This document shows, piece by piece, positions 27,892 to 35,716 of a stretch of DNA of 64,000 bases; the first letter of the stretch is position 1; the number at the start of each line of letters is the position of its first letter. The notes beneath the pieces were generated by a model, which saw nothing but the letters and a program-made list of their open reading frames with translations, searched no databases and was not told where the DNA came from. This DNA is from Candidatus Pullilachnospira intestinigallinarum. Lineage in GTDB: Bacteria; Bacillota; Clostridia; Lachnospirales; Lachnospiraceae. The translations under genes and the position numbers were made by a program. The stretch is from assembly GCA_018711275.1 (NCBI GenBank), contig DVIN01000017.1:1-64000 (forward strand). Reading direction: 5' to 3'.

Positions 27892-29420
27892 ATCCGCACC
27901 TCCCAGTTTTCCTTTGTGATCATCCGATAACTGACCGCCTCTGCCATATGATTTTCCCGTATCCTTTCGCTTCCCTCCAGGTCTGCCGCTGTTCTGGCCA
28001 CCCGGAGAATCCTGTGACACCCCCGCCCTCCCAGATCCATTCTGGCAAAAGATGCCTCCAGAAGCCGCTCCGCTTCCGCGTCTGTTTCACAGTAGTACCG
28101 GATTTTTTCCGAGGGAATCTCACCGTTGAAGGAAAATGTTTCGCTGCGGTATCGTTCCCGCTGGATTCTCCATGCGTTTTTCACCTGTTCTCTCATAGCG
28201 GCGGAGGATATTCCCCCGGCGCCGTTCTCTCCCCGCAATTCCCTGTAAGTGGGATTTTCCGTGACTGCGCACAGATCCATCCTATCCAGCAGCGGCCGGC
28301 TGACTTTCCCCTGATACCGGGCGATTTCCGTCGGCGTACAGGTACATTTTCCACCGGGAAACTGTCCGCAGGGGCAGGGGTTCATGGCTGCCACCAGCAG
28401 AAACGCGGCGGGAAAGCAGAAACGGCCTCCCGTCCTGGCAATCCAGATCTTCCGTTCCTCCAAAGGTTGTCTCAAAAGCTGGAGACTTCTCCGATCCAGT
28501 TCCGGAAATTCATCCAAAAACAACACGCCTCTGTGCGCCAGGGTGATTTCACCGGGGACCGGGATCCTGCCGCCTCCGGCCAGCGCCTGGGGCGATATGG
28601 TATGGTGAGGCGCGCGGAATGGCCTGCGGCCAATCAGCGGCTGCTCACCGGAAAGCATGCCGGCCGCACTGTAAATTCTGGTCAGTTCCAGAGCCTCCGG
28701 CCGGGACAGGGGCGGAAGGATTCCGGAAAGCCTCCGGGCAATCATACTCTTTCCGGAACCCGGCGGTCCCACCAGAAGCAGATTATGGAAACCTGCCGCC
28801 GCCAGCAGAGCTGCCCGTTTGGCTTCTTCCTGTCCCAGTACGTCCGCAAAATCCGGTCCTTCCTCTTCCCCGCTTTCTGTTATCTGTATATGTGGAGTCT
28901 CCGTCTTCCATTCTCCCCTCCGGACAACTTCGGCAAATTCTTCCAGGTTTTCCACTCCCACTACCGGGAACCCCACCGCCTGCGCTTCCCTGAGATTCTC
29001 CCCAGGCACCACGCAGGCCCGGCAGCCCATCTGTGCAGCCCGCCATACCATGGAAAATATCCCCCGGATTCCGTGAACCTTTCCATCAAGTCCCAACTCT
29101 CCCGCCACCAGAATATTTTTCAGGGCACCTGCCGGCAGTCTTCCCAAGGTCTCCAGAATTCCCGCGGCCACCGGCAGATCAAATCCGGTTCCCGACTTGG
29201 GCAGATCCCCCGGCGACAGATTCACCGTAATCTTTTTTGGCGGAATGGTTACCCGTTCATTTCTCAGCGCCGTGCGTACCCGGCTGCAGGTTTCCCGCAC
29301 CTGCGTACTCACATATCCCACCATATAAAAACCAGGCAGTCCGTCGCTGACATCCACCTCCACCTGAACGGGAACCGCCTCCAGGCCCATAAGATACGCA
29401 GACATCACACTTGTATACAT
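27888..29420 (-). CDS. comM: Mg-chelatase-like AAA+ ATPase ComM/YifB
   Basis: 510 residues from ATG at 29420, which lies eight bases after AAGGAG; the frame is open much further upstream but without homology. The N-terminal Lon-like domain (GLEAVPVQVEVDVSDGLPGFYMVG) is followed by the AAA+ module: Walker A VGPPGSGKSMIA, Walker B GVLFLDEFPE, the finger CPCGQFPGGKCTCTP, and a C-terminal lid. ComM is a hexameric helicase that drives branch migration during transformation in Gram-negatives; a similar role is assumed here. Translationally coupled to dprA. Confidence 0.94.
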   Translation of the reverse strand: MYTSVMSAYLMGLEAVPVQVEVDVSDGLPGFYMVGYVSTQVRETCSRVRTALRNERVTIPPKKITVNLSPGDLPKSGTGFDLPVAAGILETLGRLPAGALKNILVAGELGLDGKVHGIRGIFSMVWRAAQMGCRACVVPGENLREAQAVGFPVVGVENLEEFAEVVRRGEWKTETPHIQITESGEEEGPDFADVLGQEEAKRAALLAAAGFHNLLLVGPPGSGKSMIARRLSGILPPLSRPEALELTRIYSAAGMLSGEQPLIGRRPFRAPHHTISPQALAGGGRIPVPGEITLAHRGVLFLDEFPELDRRSLQLLRQPLEERKIWIARTGGRFCFPAAFLLVAAMNPCPCGQFPGGKCTCTPTEIARYQGKVSRPLLDRMDLCAVTENPTYRELRGENGAGGISSAAMREQVKNAWRIQRERYRSETFSFNGEIPSEKIRYYCETDAEAERLLEASFARMDLGGRGCHRILRVARTAADLEGSERIRENHMAEAVSYRMITKENWEVRI

Positions 29421-29537
29421 AAACATTCTCCTTTCTTCGGGATCTTTCGTCCCTGCTGTTTTGACTTGTTTTTGTTGGAAAAGCACGAATTTCTGATTTG
29501 CACATAGAATAGAATAAATCCCCTTTGAGGTGCCGGC

Positions 29538-30164
29538 TTGAAAACATTTCAGAAACCTCTCACACTGGAGGAAGAACGGTATTATCTCAAAAGATGCCAG
29601 GAGGGAGACCAGGAAGCCCGAAACATTCTCATTGAACGGAATCTCCGGCTGGTAGCCCATGTAATCAAAAAATATCAGGGATTGGACGAGGAACTGGACG
29701 ATCTGATTTCCATCGGAACCATCGGGCTGATCAAGGCGGTTTCCACCTTCGACATGACAAAGGGAAGCCGTCTTGCCACCTATGCCGCCCGCTGCATTGA
29801 TAATGAACTGCTGATGATGCTGAGGAGCAGAAAAAAATTTTCCAGGGAGGTATCCCTGTATGAACCCATCGGAACCGACAAAGAGGGAAATGAAATTCAT
29901 CTTCTGGATATTATAGAAGGAAATGAAACCGATATTGGTGAAAAATGCGCCAGAAAGGAAGACATCCGGCGGCTGTGCCGCCTCCTTTCGGAAGCCCTGA
30001 CGCCATTGGAATTTGAAGTGCTGAAATGCAGATATGGCCTGTTCGGCGAAGAAGAGATGACACAGCGGGTAATCGGGAAACGGCTGGGAATCAGCCGTTC
30101 CTACGTCTCCCGAATAGAAAAGAATGCGATATTAAAGCTCCGGGACTGTTTCCTTTCGCCGTAA
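29538..30164 (+). CDS. sigK: Sporulation sigma factor, SigK type
   Basis: 208 residues beginning at a TTG with GAGGTG six bases upstream. Region 2 is very close to SigK: NLRLVAHVIKKYQ, DLISIGTIGLIKAVSTFD and LATYAARCIDNELLMMLR. Region 4 ends TQRVIGKRLGISRSYVSRIEKNA. Sigma-K drives late mother-cell genes (coat and cortex). An in-frame TGA lies four codons before the TTG, so no pro-sequence of the Bacillus kind is encoded, as in C. difficile. The gene is uninterrupted (no skin element). The 3' end overlaps the convergent trhP gene by 33 bases. A different late sporulation sigma of the same subfamily is possible but less likely. Confidence 0.85.
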   Translation: MKTFQKPLTLEEERYYLKRCQEGDQEARNILIERNLRLVAHVIKKYQGLDEELDDLISIGTIGLIKAVSTFDMTKGSRLATYAARCIDNELLMMLRSRKKFSREVSLYEPIGTDKEGNEIHLLDIIEGNETDIGEKCARKEDIRRLCRLLSEALTPLEFEVLKCRYGLFGEEEMTQRVIGKRLGISRSYVSRIEKNAILKLRDCFLSP

Positions 30165-31370
30165 AATATCGAAAGGCTCCAGCTCCATCCCCAGATCAAT
30201 ATACAAAATCTGTCTGGGATGCGGGGCGCTCTCCATGAAATTCCCCTCTTCATCCCGGATGCTTTTCACCTTCACTTCGATATTCTCTCCGTTTGGCTTC
30301 ATCACCTCAATGGTCTCGCCCACGGAGAATTTATTTCTCTGAGAAATCTGCCAGGCGCCGGTGCCGTCCGGCTTTCCTACAATTCCCAGATAGGTATACT
30401 CTTTCACATATGTGTTGCTGTCGTAAATCTGCGCCTCCTCATTGGGTTTTCCATAGAAAAATCCCGTGGTAAACTGACGGTAGGTACAGTTGGATATCTG
30501 ATCCCGGTACCAGGGCAGATTTTTCTCATAAAGCGCCGGATCCTTCTGCCAGTCATCAATGGCTTTCCGATAAGTTCTGGCCACCGTGGCCACATAAAGG
30601 GCCGTTTTCATTCTTCCCTCGATCTTCAGGCTGTCGATTCCGGCAGTCATAAGATCCGGGATGTGTTCAATCATACAGAGATCCCTGGAATTAAAAATGT
30701 AGGTTCCCCGCTCATTTTCATACACCGGCATATACTGGCCCGGACGACTCTCCTCCACCAGCGCGTACTTCCACCGGCAGGGATGCGTACAGGCTCCCTG
30801 GTTGGCATCCCGCCCGGCAAGAAAACTGGAAAGCAGGCACCGTCCCGAATAGGAGATACACATGGCGCCGTGAACAAAGGTCTCAATTTCCAGATCCTCC
30901 GGAATCCGGCTGCGGATCTGACGGATCTCCTCCAGCGACAGTTCTCTGGCGGAGACCACCCGTTTCGCCCCCTGCTGATACCAGAAGAGGAATGTACCGT
31001 AATTGGTATTGTTGGCCTGGGTACTCACATGAATCTCTATCTCGGGACAAACTTCCCGGGCGATCATAAATACCCCCGGATCGGAGATGATCAGCGCGTC
31101 CGGCCCGATCTTTTTCAGCTCCTGAAAATAAGTCCGCACCTCTTCCAGATCCCGGTTGTGAGCCAGAATATTGGCGGTGACATAAACTTTTACGCCCCGT
31201 TCGTGAGCGAAGGCGATGCCCTCACGCATCTCCTCCATGGAAAAATTTTTTGCTTTCGCCCGCAGGCCAAAGGCCTCCCCGCCGATATACACCGCATCGG
31301 CGCCGAAGATTACCGCCACCTTCAGAACCTCCAGGCTGCTGGCGGGCACCAGTAATTCCGGAACTCTCAT
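30132..31370 (-). CDS. trhP: Peptidase U32-family tRNA hydroxylation protein TrhP
   Basis: 412 residues. U32 family marks: GADAVYIGGEAFGLRAKAKNFS, VHGAMCISYSGRCLLSSFLAGRDANQGACTHPCRW (Cys residues for a likely Fe-S cluster) and SLKIEGRMKT. U32 proteins YegQ in E. coli and YrrO/YrrN in Bacillus are needed for 5-hydroxyuridine at tRNA position 34; older annotation as a protease is misleading. The start overlaps trmR by four bases; TrmR methylates the same nucleoside, so the pair makes sense. Whether the second subunit (YrrN) exists elsewhere is not visible. Confidence 0.9.
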   Translation of the reverse strand: MRVPELLVPASSLEVLKVAVIFGADAVYIGGEAFGLRAKAKNFSMEEMREGIAFAHERGVKVYVTANILAHNRDLEEVRTYFQELKKIGPDALIISDPGVFMIAREVCPEIEIHVSTQANNTNYGTFLFWYQQGAKRVVSARELSLEEIRQIRSRIPEDLEIETFVHGAMCISYSGRCLLSSFLAGRDANQGACTHPCRWKYALVEESRPGQYMPVYENERGTYIFNSRDLCMIEHIPDLMTAGIDSLKIEGRMKTALYVATVARTYRKAIDDWQKDPALYEKNLPWYRDQISNCTYRQFTTGFFYGKPNEEAQIYDSNTYVKEYTYLGIVGKPDGTGAWQISQRNKFSVGETIEVMKPNGENIEVKVKSIRDEEGNFMESAPHPRQILYIDLGMELEPFDILRRKETVPEL

Positions 31371-32023
31371 CTGTCTGCTCCTGTCTTTTTCGTACTCACG
31401 GCCACCCCGTCTCCCAGCGGGAGAAGGGAAGTGACCAGCTGTTTATTATGCTTCAGTTCATACAGGTACTCCCGCATCCGTTTATGAATGGTACGGTCCC
31501 TGCGTTCCACCGCAAAGCGGGATTCAATCAGATCCCCTTCCTGAAGGATATTATCTGATACCAGAATCCCCCCCGGCCGCATCAGCCGCAGTACCTGGGG
31601 CAGAAAATGAAGATACTGACCCTTTGCCGCATCCATAAAGATGAAGTCAAAGGGTCCTTCCAGTGTCTTCAGTATCTGTGCCGCATCGCCGGGGAGCAGG
31701 GTGATCTGCTCCTCTCTCCCTGCCCGTTTAAAATTCTCCCTGGCGATGGGTATTCTCTTTTCGTAATTTTCAATGGTAACCAACCGGCAGTCCTTTGGGG
31801 CATACTCACACATCAGCAGTGCGGAAAACCCCACCGCGCATCCCACTTCCAGTATCCGATGGGGCGCGAACGCTGTCATCAGAAACTTCAGAAAGCTCTG
31901 CATCTCCCTGCGGATAATGGGAACACGATCTGCCTTTGCTTCCCGCTCCAGAGCTTCCAGAAACGGCGTATGCCCTTCATCCAGCGAATTGATATAGGTC
32001 ACCATTCTCTCGTCAACAATCAC
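31367..32023 (-). CDS. trmR: tRNA 5-hydroxyuridine methyltransferase (YrrM type)
   Basis: 218 residues from a GTG start with AGGAGG ten bases upstream. O-methyltransferase fold: ILEVGCAVGFSALLM (SAM loop), VTIENYEKRI, PFDFIFMDAAKGQY (metal-binding Asp) and VSDNILQEG. In Bacillus YrrM (TrmR) makes 5-methoxyuridine at the wobble position from the hydroxyuridine that the U32 proteins supply. Coupled to trhP downstream and to the MltG-like gene upstream by short overlaps. Confidence 0.88.
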   Translation of the reverse strand: MIVDERMVTYINSLDEGHTPFLEALEREAKADRVPIIRREMQSFLKFLMTAFAPHRILEVGCAVGFSALLMCEYAPKDCRLVTIENYEKRIPIARENFKRAGREEQITLLPGDAAQILKTLEGPFDFIFMDAAKGQYLHFLPQVLRLMRPGGILVSDNILQEGDLIESRFAVERRDRTIHKRMREYLYELKHNKQLVTSLLPLGDGVAVSTKKTGADR

Positions 32024-32535
32024 TGCTGAGATTCCTCCTGAGAGCTGTCCGCTCCCTCCTGCGGGGCTTCCGATGAATCCTGCGACTCTTCCGCTCCAGA
32101 CGCATCTTCTGTCCCCTCCTCCGTCTGTGAGGGTTGTCCTTCCGTATCCTCACCGGACAGAATGGCAAGCATTTCATCCACGTTATCGGCAGTATTCAGA
32201 ATATAGGTACCCGGCCGGATCTTATCCTTATAATCGGAAAGCTGTTCCTGCACCCAGAAGACGAGGGCATTCTCGCTGAGACCTTTTTCCACCAGGGTTT
32301 TGCCCACGTCATAGGCGGTGTCACCTTCCTTCACCACAACGGTGACATCATCACCTTCCTCTTTTACCACGGTAGCCGGCCGCTGGTCAAAAACGAGATA
32401 TCCGAAGCTGTAGGCCATCCTGCCCACCAGGACAATCAGAAGGATCACCACAATATAAATCAGCACCTTGATAATGCCCTTGGCCCCGGCAACCGCAGCC
32501 CGATAGCCTCTGTCTTTTTTCTTCTTGTTTCCCAT
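32020..32535 (-). CDS. MltG-like membrane protein lacking the transglycosylase domain
   Basis: 171 residues from ATG at 32535 (AGGAG just upstream). One membrane segment (VLIYIVVILLIVLVGRMAYSFGYLV, about 22-46) and then a LysM-like domain matching the N-terminal part of MltG/YceG: VVVKEGDTAYDVGKTLVEKGL and RPGTYILNTADNVDEMLAIL. The last about 45 residues are Ser/Glu/Gln-rich and disordered. The catalytic YceG domain with its active-site Glu is absent; full MltG has about 350 residues. It occupies the yrrL position, where Bacillus has mltG. A regulatory or scaffold role is inference. Confidence 0.78.
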   Translation of the reverse strand: MGNKKKKDRGYRAAVAGAKGIIKVLIYIVVILLIVLVGRMAYSFGYLVFDQRPATVVKEEGDDVTVVVKEGDTAYDVGKTLVEKGLSENALVFWVQEQLSDYKDKIRPGTYILNTADNVDEMLAILSGEDTEGQPSQTEEGTEDASGAEESQDSSEAPQEGADSSQEESQQ

Positions 32536-32559
32536 TGTCACTCCTTTGCTGCCGCCGAT

Positions 32560-32898
32560 CTATACCCGGGGAATTCTCACATCCACGCCGGACTGAATCC
32601 GGGCTCCCACCCGCTGCAGGAGACGGCATACATCCAGCTCGGCCTCCAGGAATTCGTTGACCACCGGAATCTTCCGGAATTCCCGATACTCTTTCTCAAA
32701 TTCGTCGATCTTGTCGAATAAATCAATCTGCTCCTCTGCATTATTCAAATGGTATACAGCTGCACGGAACTCGTCAATCTTTTTTCTCAGATCCGGCTGT
32801 TTCTGGAGCTTTTCCTCGCAGTCCAGATAATGCCGGTACGCCTCCCCGTCACGGATCGCCGTGATCAGAGAATCCACACACATCTGTATCTTATCCAT
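32560..32898 (-). CDS. YlbF/YmcA-family protein
   Basis: 112 residues, nearly all helical, with the YlbF-type core (LITAIRDGEAYRHYLDCEEKLQ, DLRKKIDEFRAAVYHLNNAE, LDVCRLLQRVGARI). In Bacillus YlbF, YmcA and YaaT form an Fe-S-containing complex that works with RNase Y in mRNA maturation and competence. It lies seven bases after the RNase J gene, which fits a role in RNA decay. Other complex members are not in the window. Confidence 0.85.
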   Translation of the reverse strand: MDKIQMCVDSLITAIRDGEAYRHYLDCEEKLQKQPDLRKKIDEFRAAVYHLNNAEEQIDLFDKIDEFEKEYREFRKIPVVNEFLEAELDVCRLLQRVGARIQSGVDVRIPRV

Positions 32899-32904
32899 GG
32901 ATCT

Positions 32905-34569
32905 TTACGCCTCCATAATGATCGGTAATATCATGGGTCTTCTCTTGGTTCTCTTCCAGAGGAAATCCCCCAGAGAGTCTTTAATGGCAGATTTCATCTT
33001 GCCCCAGTCCGATACGCGCCGGTCCAGACATCCGTCGATGGCGTCCTCCACCACCGCCTTGGCATCGCCCATCAGATCCTCGGATTCTCTCACATAGACG
33101 AATCCTCTGGATACAATGTCCGGTCCTGCCAGCAGCTGGTTGCTGTATTTTTCCAGGGTCAGCACCACAATCATAATGCCGTCTTCCGCCAGATGCTGAC
33201 GGTCGCGCAGCACGATATTTCCCACATCGCCCACGCCGAGGCCGTCCACCAGGATGGCTCCCGTGTGTACTTTTCCGGTAATTCTGGCTGATTCATCATC
33301 CAGCTCCATCACATCGCCGGAGGACATAATGAAAATATGATCCTTGGGAATTCCCAGGCTCTCCGCAATACCGGCCTGCGCCTTCAGGTGACGGTACTCG
33401 CCGTGTACCGGAATGGCGTACTTGGGCTTCACAAGAGAATAGATCAGTTTGATTTCTTCCTGACAGGCATGTCCTGAAACATGCACATCCTGGAAAATCA
33501 CATCCGCGCCCTTGGCGGACAGCTCATTGATAATCCGGGATACGGACTTTTCATTGCCCGGAATCGGATTGGAACTTAAAATAATGGTATCGCCCGGTTT
33601 GATGGATACTTTTTTATGGGTATTGGACGCCATCCGCGACAGCGCCGCCATGGACTCGCCCTGGCTTCCCGTGGTGATCAGCACCATCTGCTCATCCGGA
33701 TAATTTTTCATCTGGTCGATATCAATTAAAGTCTTGTCGGGAATATTCAGATACCCCAGCTCTGAGGCGGTGGAAATCACATTAACCATGCTGCGGCCCT
33801 CCACCACCACTTTCCTGCCGTACTTATAGGCGGAATTGATAATCTGCCGCACCCGGTCCACGTTGGACGCGAAGGTGGCGATAATAATGCGGGTATCCTT
33901 ATGCTCGGCAAACAGCATGTCGAACGTTTTTCCTACCGTCCGCTCGGACATGGTGAAACCTTTCCGCTCCGCATTGGTACTGTCACACATCAGCGCCAGC
34001 ACGCCTTTCTTGCCGATTTCCGCGAAACGCTGCAGATCAATGGCGTCTCCGAACACAGGCGTATAATCCACCTTGAAGTCACCGGTATGGACCACAATAC
34101 CTGCCGGGGAATAGATGGCCAGGGCAGAAGCGTCCACAATGCTGTGATTGGTCTTGATGAATTCGATGCGGAAGCAGCCCAGATTGATGGACTGTCCGTG
34201 CTTGATGGTTTTTCTTTTGGTTGTGCGGAGTAAATTATGTTCTTTTAATTTATTTTCAATCAGGCCGATCGTCAGCTTGGTGGCATAAATCGGCACGTTC
34301 ACTTCTCTCAAAACATAGGGCAGGGCTCCGATATGATCCTCATGCCCATGGGTAATCACAAAGCCCTTTACTTTTTCAATATTATCCTTCAGATAAGTCA
34401 CATCGGGGATGACCAGGTCGATTCCCAGCATATCGTCCTCCGGGAATGAAAGACCGCAGTCCACCACCACAATACTGTCTTCGTATTCGAAGGCAGTGAT
34501 ATTCATTCCAATCTGTTCCAGTCCTCCCAGCGGAATGATTTTCAGTTTTCCAGTATGATTTTTCTTCAA
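32905..34569 (-). CDS. rnj: Ribonuclease J
   Basis: 554 residues from a TTG at 34569 with GGAGGTG just upstream; this gives the usual length, whereas a start at 34683 adds a cysteine- and arginine-rich tail without homology. Metallo-beta-lactamase core with ITHGHEDHIGALPY, then CDSTNAERKGFT and the beta-CASP part, GRSMVNVI, SGHACQEEIK and PVHGEYRHL. RNase J has endonuclease and 5'-3' exonuclease activity and is central to mRNA turnover in Firmicutes. Whether it is paralogue J1 or J2 cannot be told. Same strand as ireB-ruvX-DUF1292 upstream. Confidence 0.95.
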   Translation of the reverse strand: MKKNHTGKLKIIPLGGLEQIGMNITAFEYEDSIVVVDCGLSFPEDDMLGIDLVIPDVTYLKDNIEKVKGFVITHGHEDHIGALPYVLREVNVPIYATKLTIGLIENKLKEHNLLRTTKRKTIKHGQSINLGCFRIEFIKTNHSIVDASALAIYSPAGIVVHTGDFKVDYTPVFGDAIDLQRFAEIGKKGVLALMCDSTNAERKGFTMSERTVGKTFDMLFAEHKDTRIIIATFASNVDRVRQIINSAYKYGRKVVVEGRSMVNVISTASELGYLNIPDKTLIDIDQMKNYPDEQMVLITTGSQGESMAALSRMASNTHKKVSIKPGDTIILSSNPIPGNEKSVSRIINELSAKGADVIFQDVHVSGHACQEEIKLIYSLVKPKYAIPVHGEYRHLKAQAGIAESLGIPKDHIFIMSSGDVMELDDESARITGKVHTGAILVDGLGVGDVGNIVLRDRQHLAEDGIMIVVLTLEKYSNQLLAGPDIVSRGFVYVRESEDLMGDAKAVVEDAIDGCLDRRVSDWGKMKSAIKDSLGDFLWKRTKRRPMILPIIMEA

Positions 34570-34660
34570 ACAGCACCTCCACGATTCTTTCCGAACACAA
34601 TTTCCACACATCCTGCGGACGGGCATACCTGTCCCGTATCCCTTCCGCGGATCCTTTCCT

Positions 34661-34921
34661 CTACATCTCGATCTCCACGTCATCCATCATCTGAGCGAAA
34701 ATTCTGGAAACCGCTTCCAGTTCCGCCTCATCTTCTACCATCACATATTCCGCTTCCTGATCACCGTCCGAAGACATATCCCGCAGAATGTACGCGGAAG
34801 CCTCATCCTCCAGCGAATCCGTCACCAGCAGGTAATCTCTTCCCGCCACCCGGGTCTGCTCTTCCACATAAAATTCCGCCGTTTCTCCTGTCTCCGTTAC
34901 AAATTTGATCTTATCCATCAT
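34661..34921 (-). CDS. DUF1292 protein (YrzB family)
   Basis: 86 residues, strongly acidic, with the family pattern [27 protein letters not shown] and [16 protein letters not shown]. Function unknown. In Bacillus the homologue yrzB follows yrrK (ruvX), exactly as here. It starts inside the ruvX stop (four-base overlap). Confidence 0.88.
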   Translation of the reverse strand: MMDKIKFVTETGETAEFYVEEQTRVAGRDYLLVTDSLEDEASAYILRDMSSDGDQEAEYVMVEDEAELEAVSRIFAQMMDDVEIEM

Positions 34922-35367
34922 GCCTCTTTCCCGTCCGCCTTCTTCTGATTCGCAAGATAATCCAGATATCCCTGCAGGATAAAAACCGCCGCAATCTCGT
35001 CCACATAGTTCTTCCGGTGCTCTCTGCGGATCCCGCTCTCCATCAGCACCTTTTCCGCGGAAACGGTAGTCAGCCGTTCATCCCACATAACAACAGCCAG
35101 ACCTGTTCTTCTCTCCAGAGTGTTCTTCAGCTCCAGTGATTTTTCAGCCCTGTCCCCCAGCGTATTGTTCATATTCTTTGGTAATCCCAGTACAATCTCT
35201 TCCACCTGATACCGGGCAATCAGTTCCTCAATTCTGGCCAGGGTACGGCGCAGCTTGTTCTCCGACGGTCTCCGGATGATCTCCACCCCCTGAGCGGTCA
35301 GGCCCAGAGGATCACTGACTGCCACGCCCACGGTCTTTGACCCATAGTCCAGTCCCAGAATTCTCAT
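34918..35367 (-). CDS. ruvX: Holliday junction resolvase-like RNase H-fold protein RuvX/YqgF
   Basis: 149 residues with [25 protein letters not shown] (first catalytic Asp), [14 protein letters not shown] and [14 protein letters not shown] (further acidic residues), and [17 protein letters not shown] at the end. The family is an RNase H-like nuclease; it has been tied to Holliday junction resolution and to 16S rRNA 5'-end maturation. Four-base overlaps link it to ireB and the DUF1292 gene. Confidence 0.93.
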   Translation of the reverse strand: MRILGLDYGSKTVGVAVSDPLGLTAQGVEIIRRPSENKLRRTLARIEELIARYQVEEIVLGLPKNMNNTLGDRAEKSLELKNTLERRTGLAVVMWDERLTTVSAEKVLMESGIRREHRKNYVDEIAAVFILQGYLDYLANQKKADGKEA

Positions 35368-35636
35368 TCCCGGTTCTCCCAGGCTTTATTCCTGATATAC
35401 TCTTTCAGAAGCTCTTCCACCAGTTCGTCCCGCTCCACTTTCATAATCATGCTGCGGGCGCCCTTGTAGCTGGTGATATAGGTGGGGTCCCCGGACATAA
35501 TATATCCCACAATCTGATTGACGGGGTTATACCCCTTCTCAGCCATGGCAGTGTATACCACATCCAGCACCTGCTTAACCGAAACTTCCGGCTCTGTTTT
35601 CACTTTGAAATACTGTGTATTACTGATATTTGCCAT
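35364..35636 (-). CDS. IreB-family regulatory phosphoprotein (DUF965/YrzL)
   Basis: 90 residues. The family core [28 protein letters not shown] is intact. In Enterococcus IreB is phosphorylated on N-terminal threonines by the Ser/Thr kinase IreK and lowers cephalosporin resistance; in this protein Thr occurs at 7 and 14. First gene of the ireB-ruvX-DUF1292 operon. Its promoter carries a good match to a CodY box. Confidence 0.88.
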   Translation of the reverse strand: MANISNTQYFKVKTEPEVSVKQVLDVVYTAMAEKGYNPVNQIVGYIMSGDPTYITSYKGARSMIMKVERDELVEELLKEYIRNKAWENRE

Positions 35637-35672
35637 TTTCTCACGTCCTTGACTATACTTGATATCTATCTT

Positions 35673-35701
35673 ATTCTAATACAGATTATCAGAAAATTCA
35701 A
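35673..35701 (-). promoter_or_regulatory. Promoter of the ireB operon with overlapping CodY-box match
   Basis: Minus strand TTGAAT (35696-35701), 17-base spacer, TAGAAT (35673-35678). The spacer and -35 region contain AATTTTCTGATAATC (35684-35698), 13 of 15 matches to the CodY consensus AATTTTCWGAAAATT. Bound CodY would cover the promoter and repress. Confidence 0.55.
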
Positions 35702-35716
35702 TGCAGAATTTCTATT

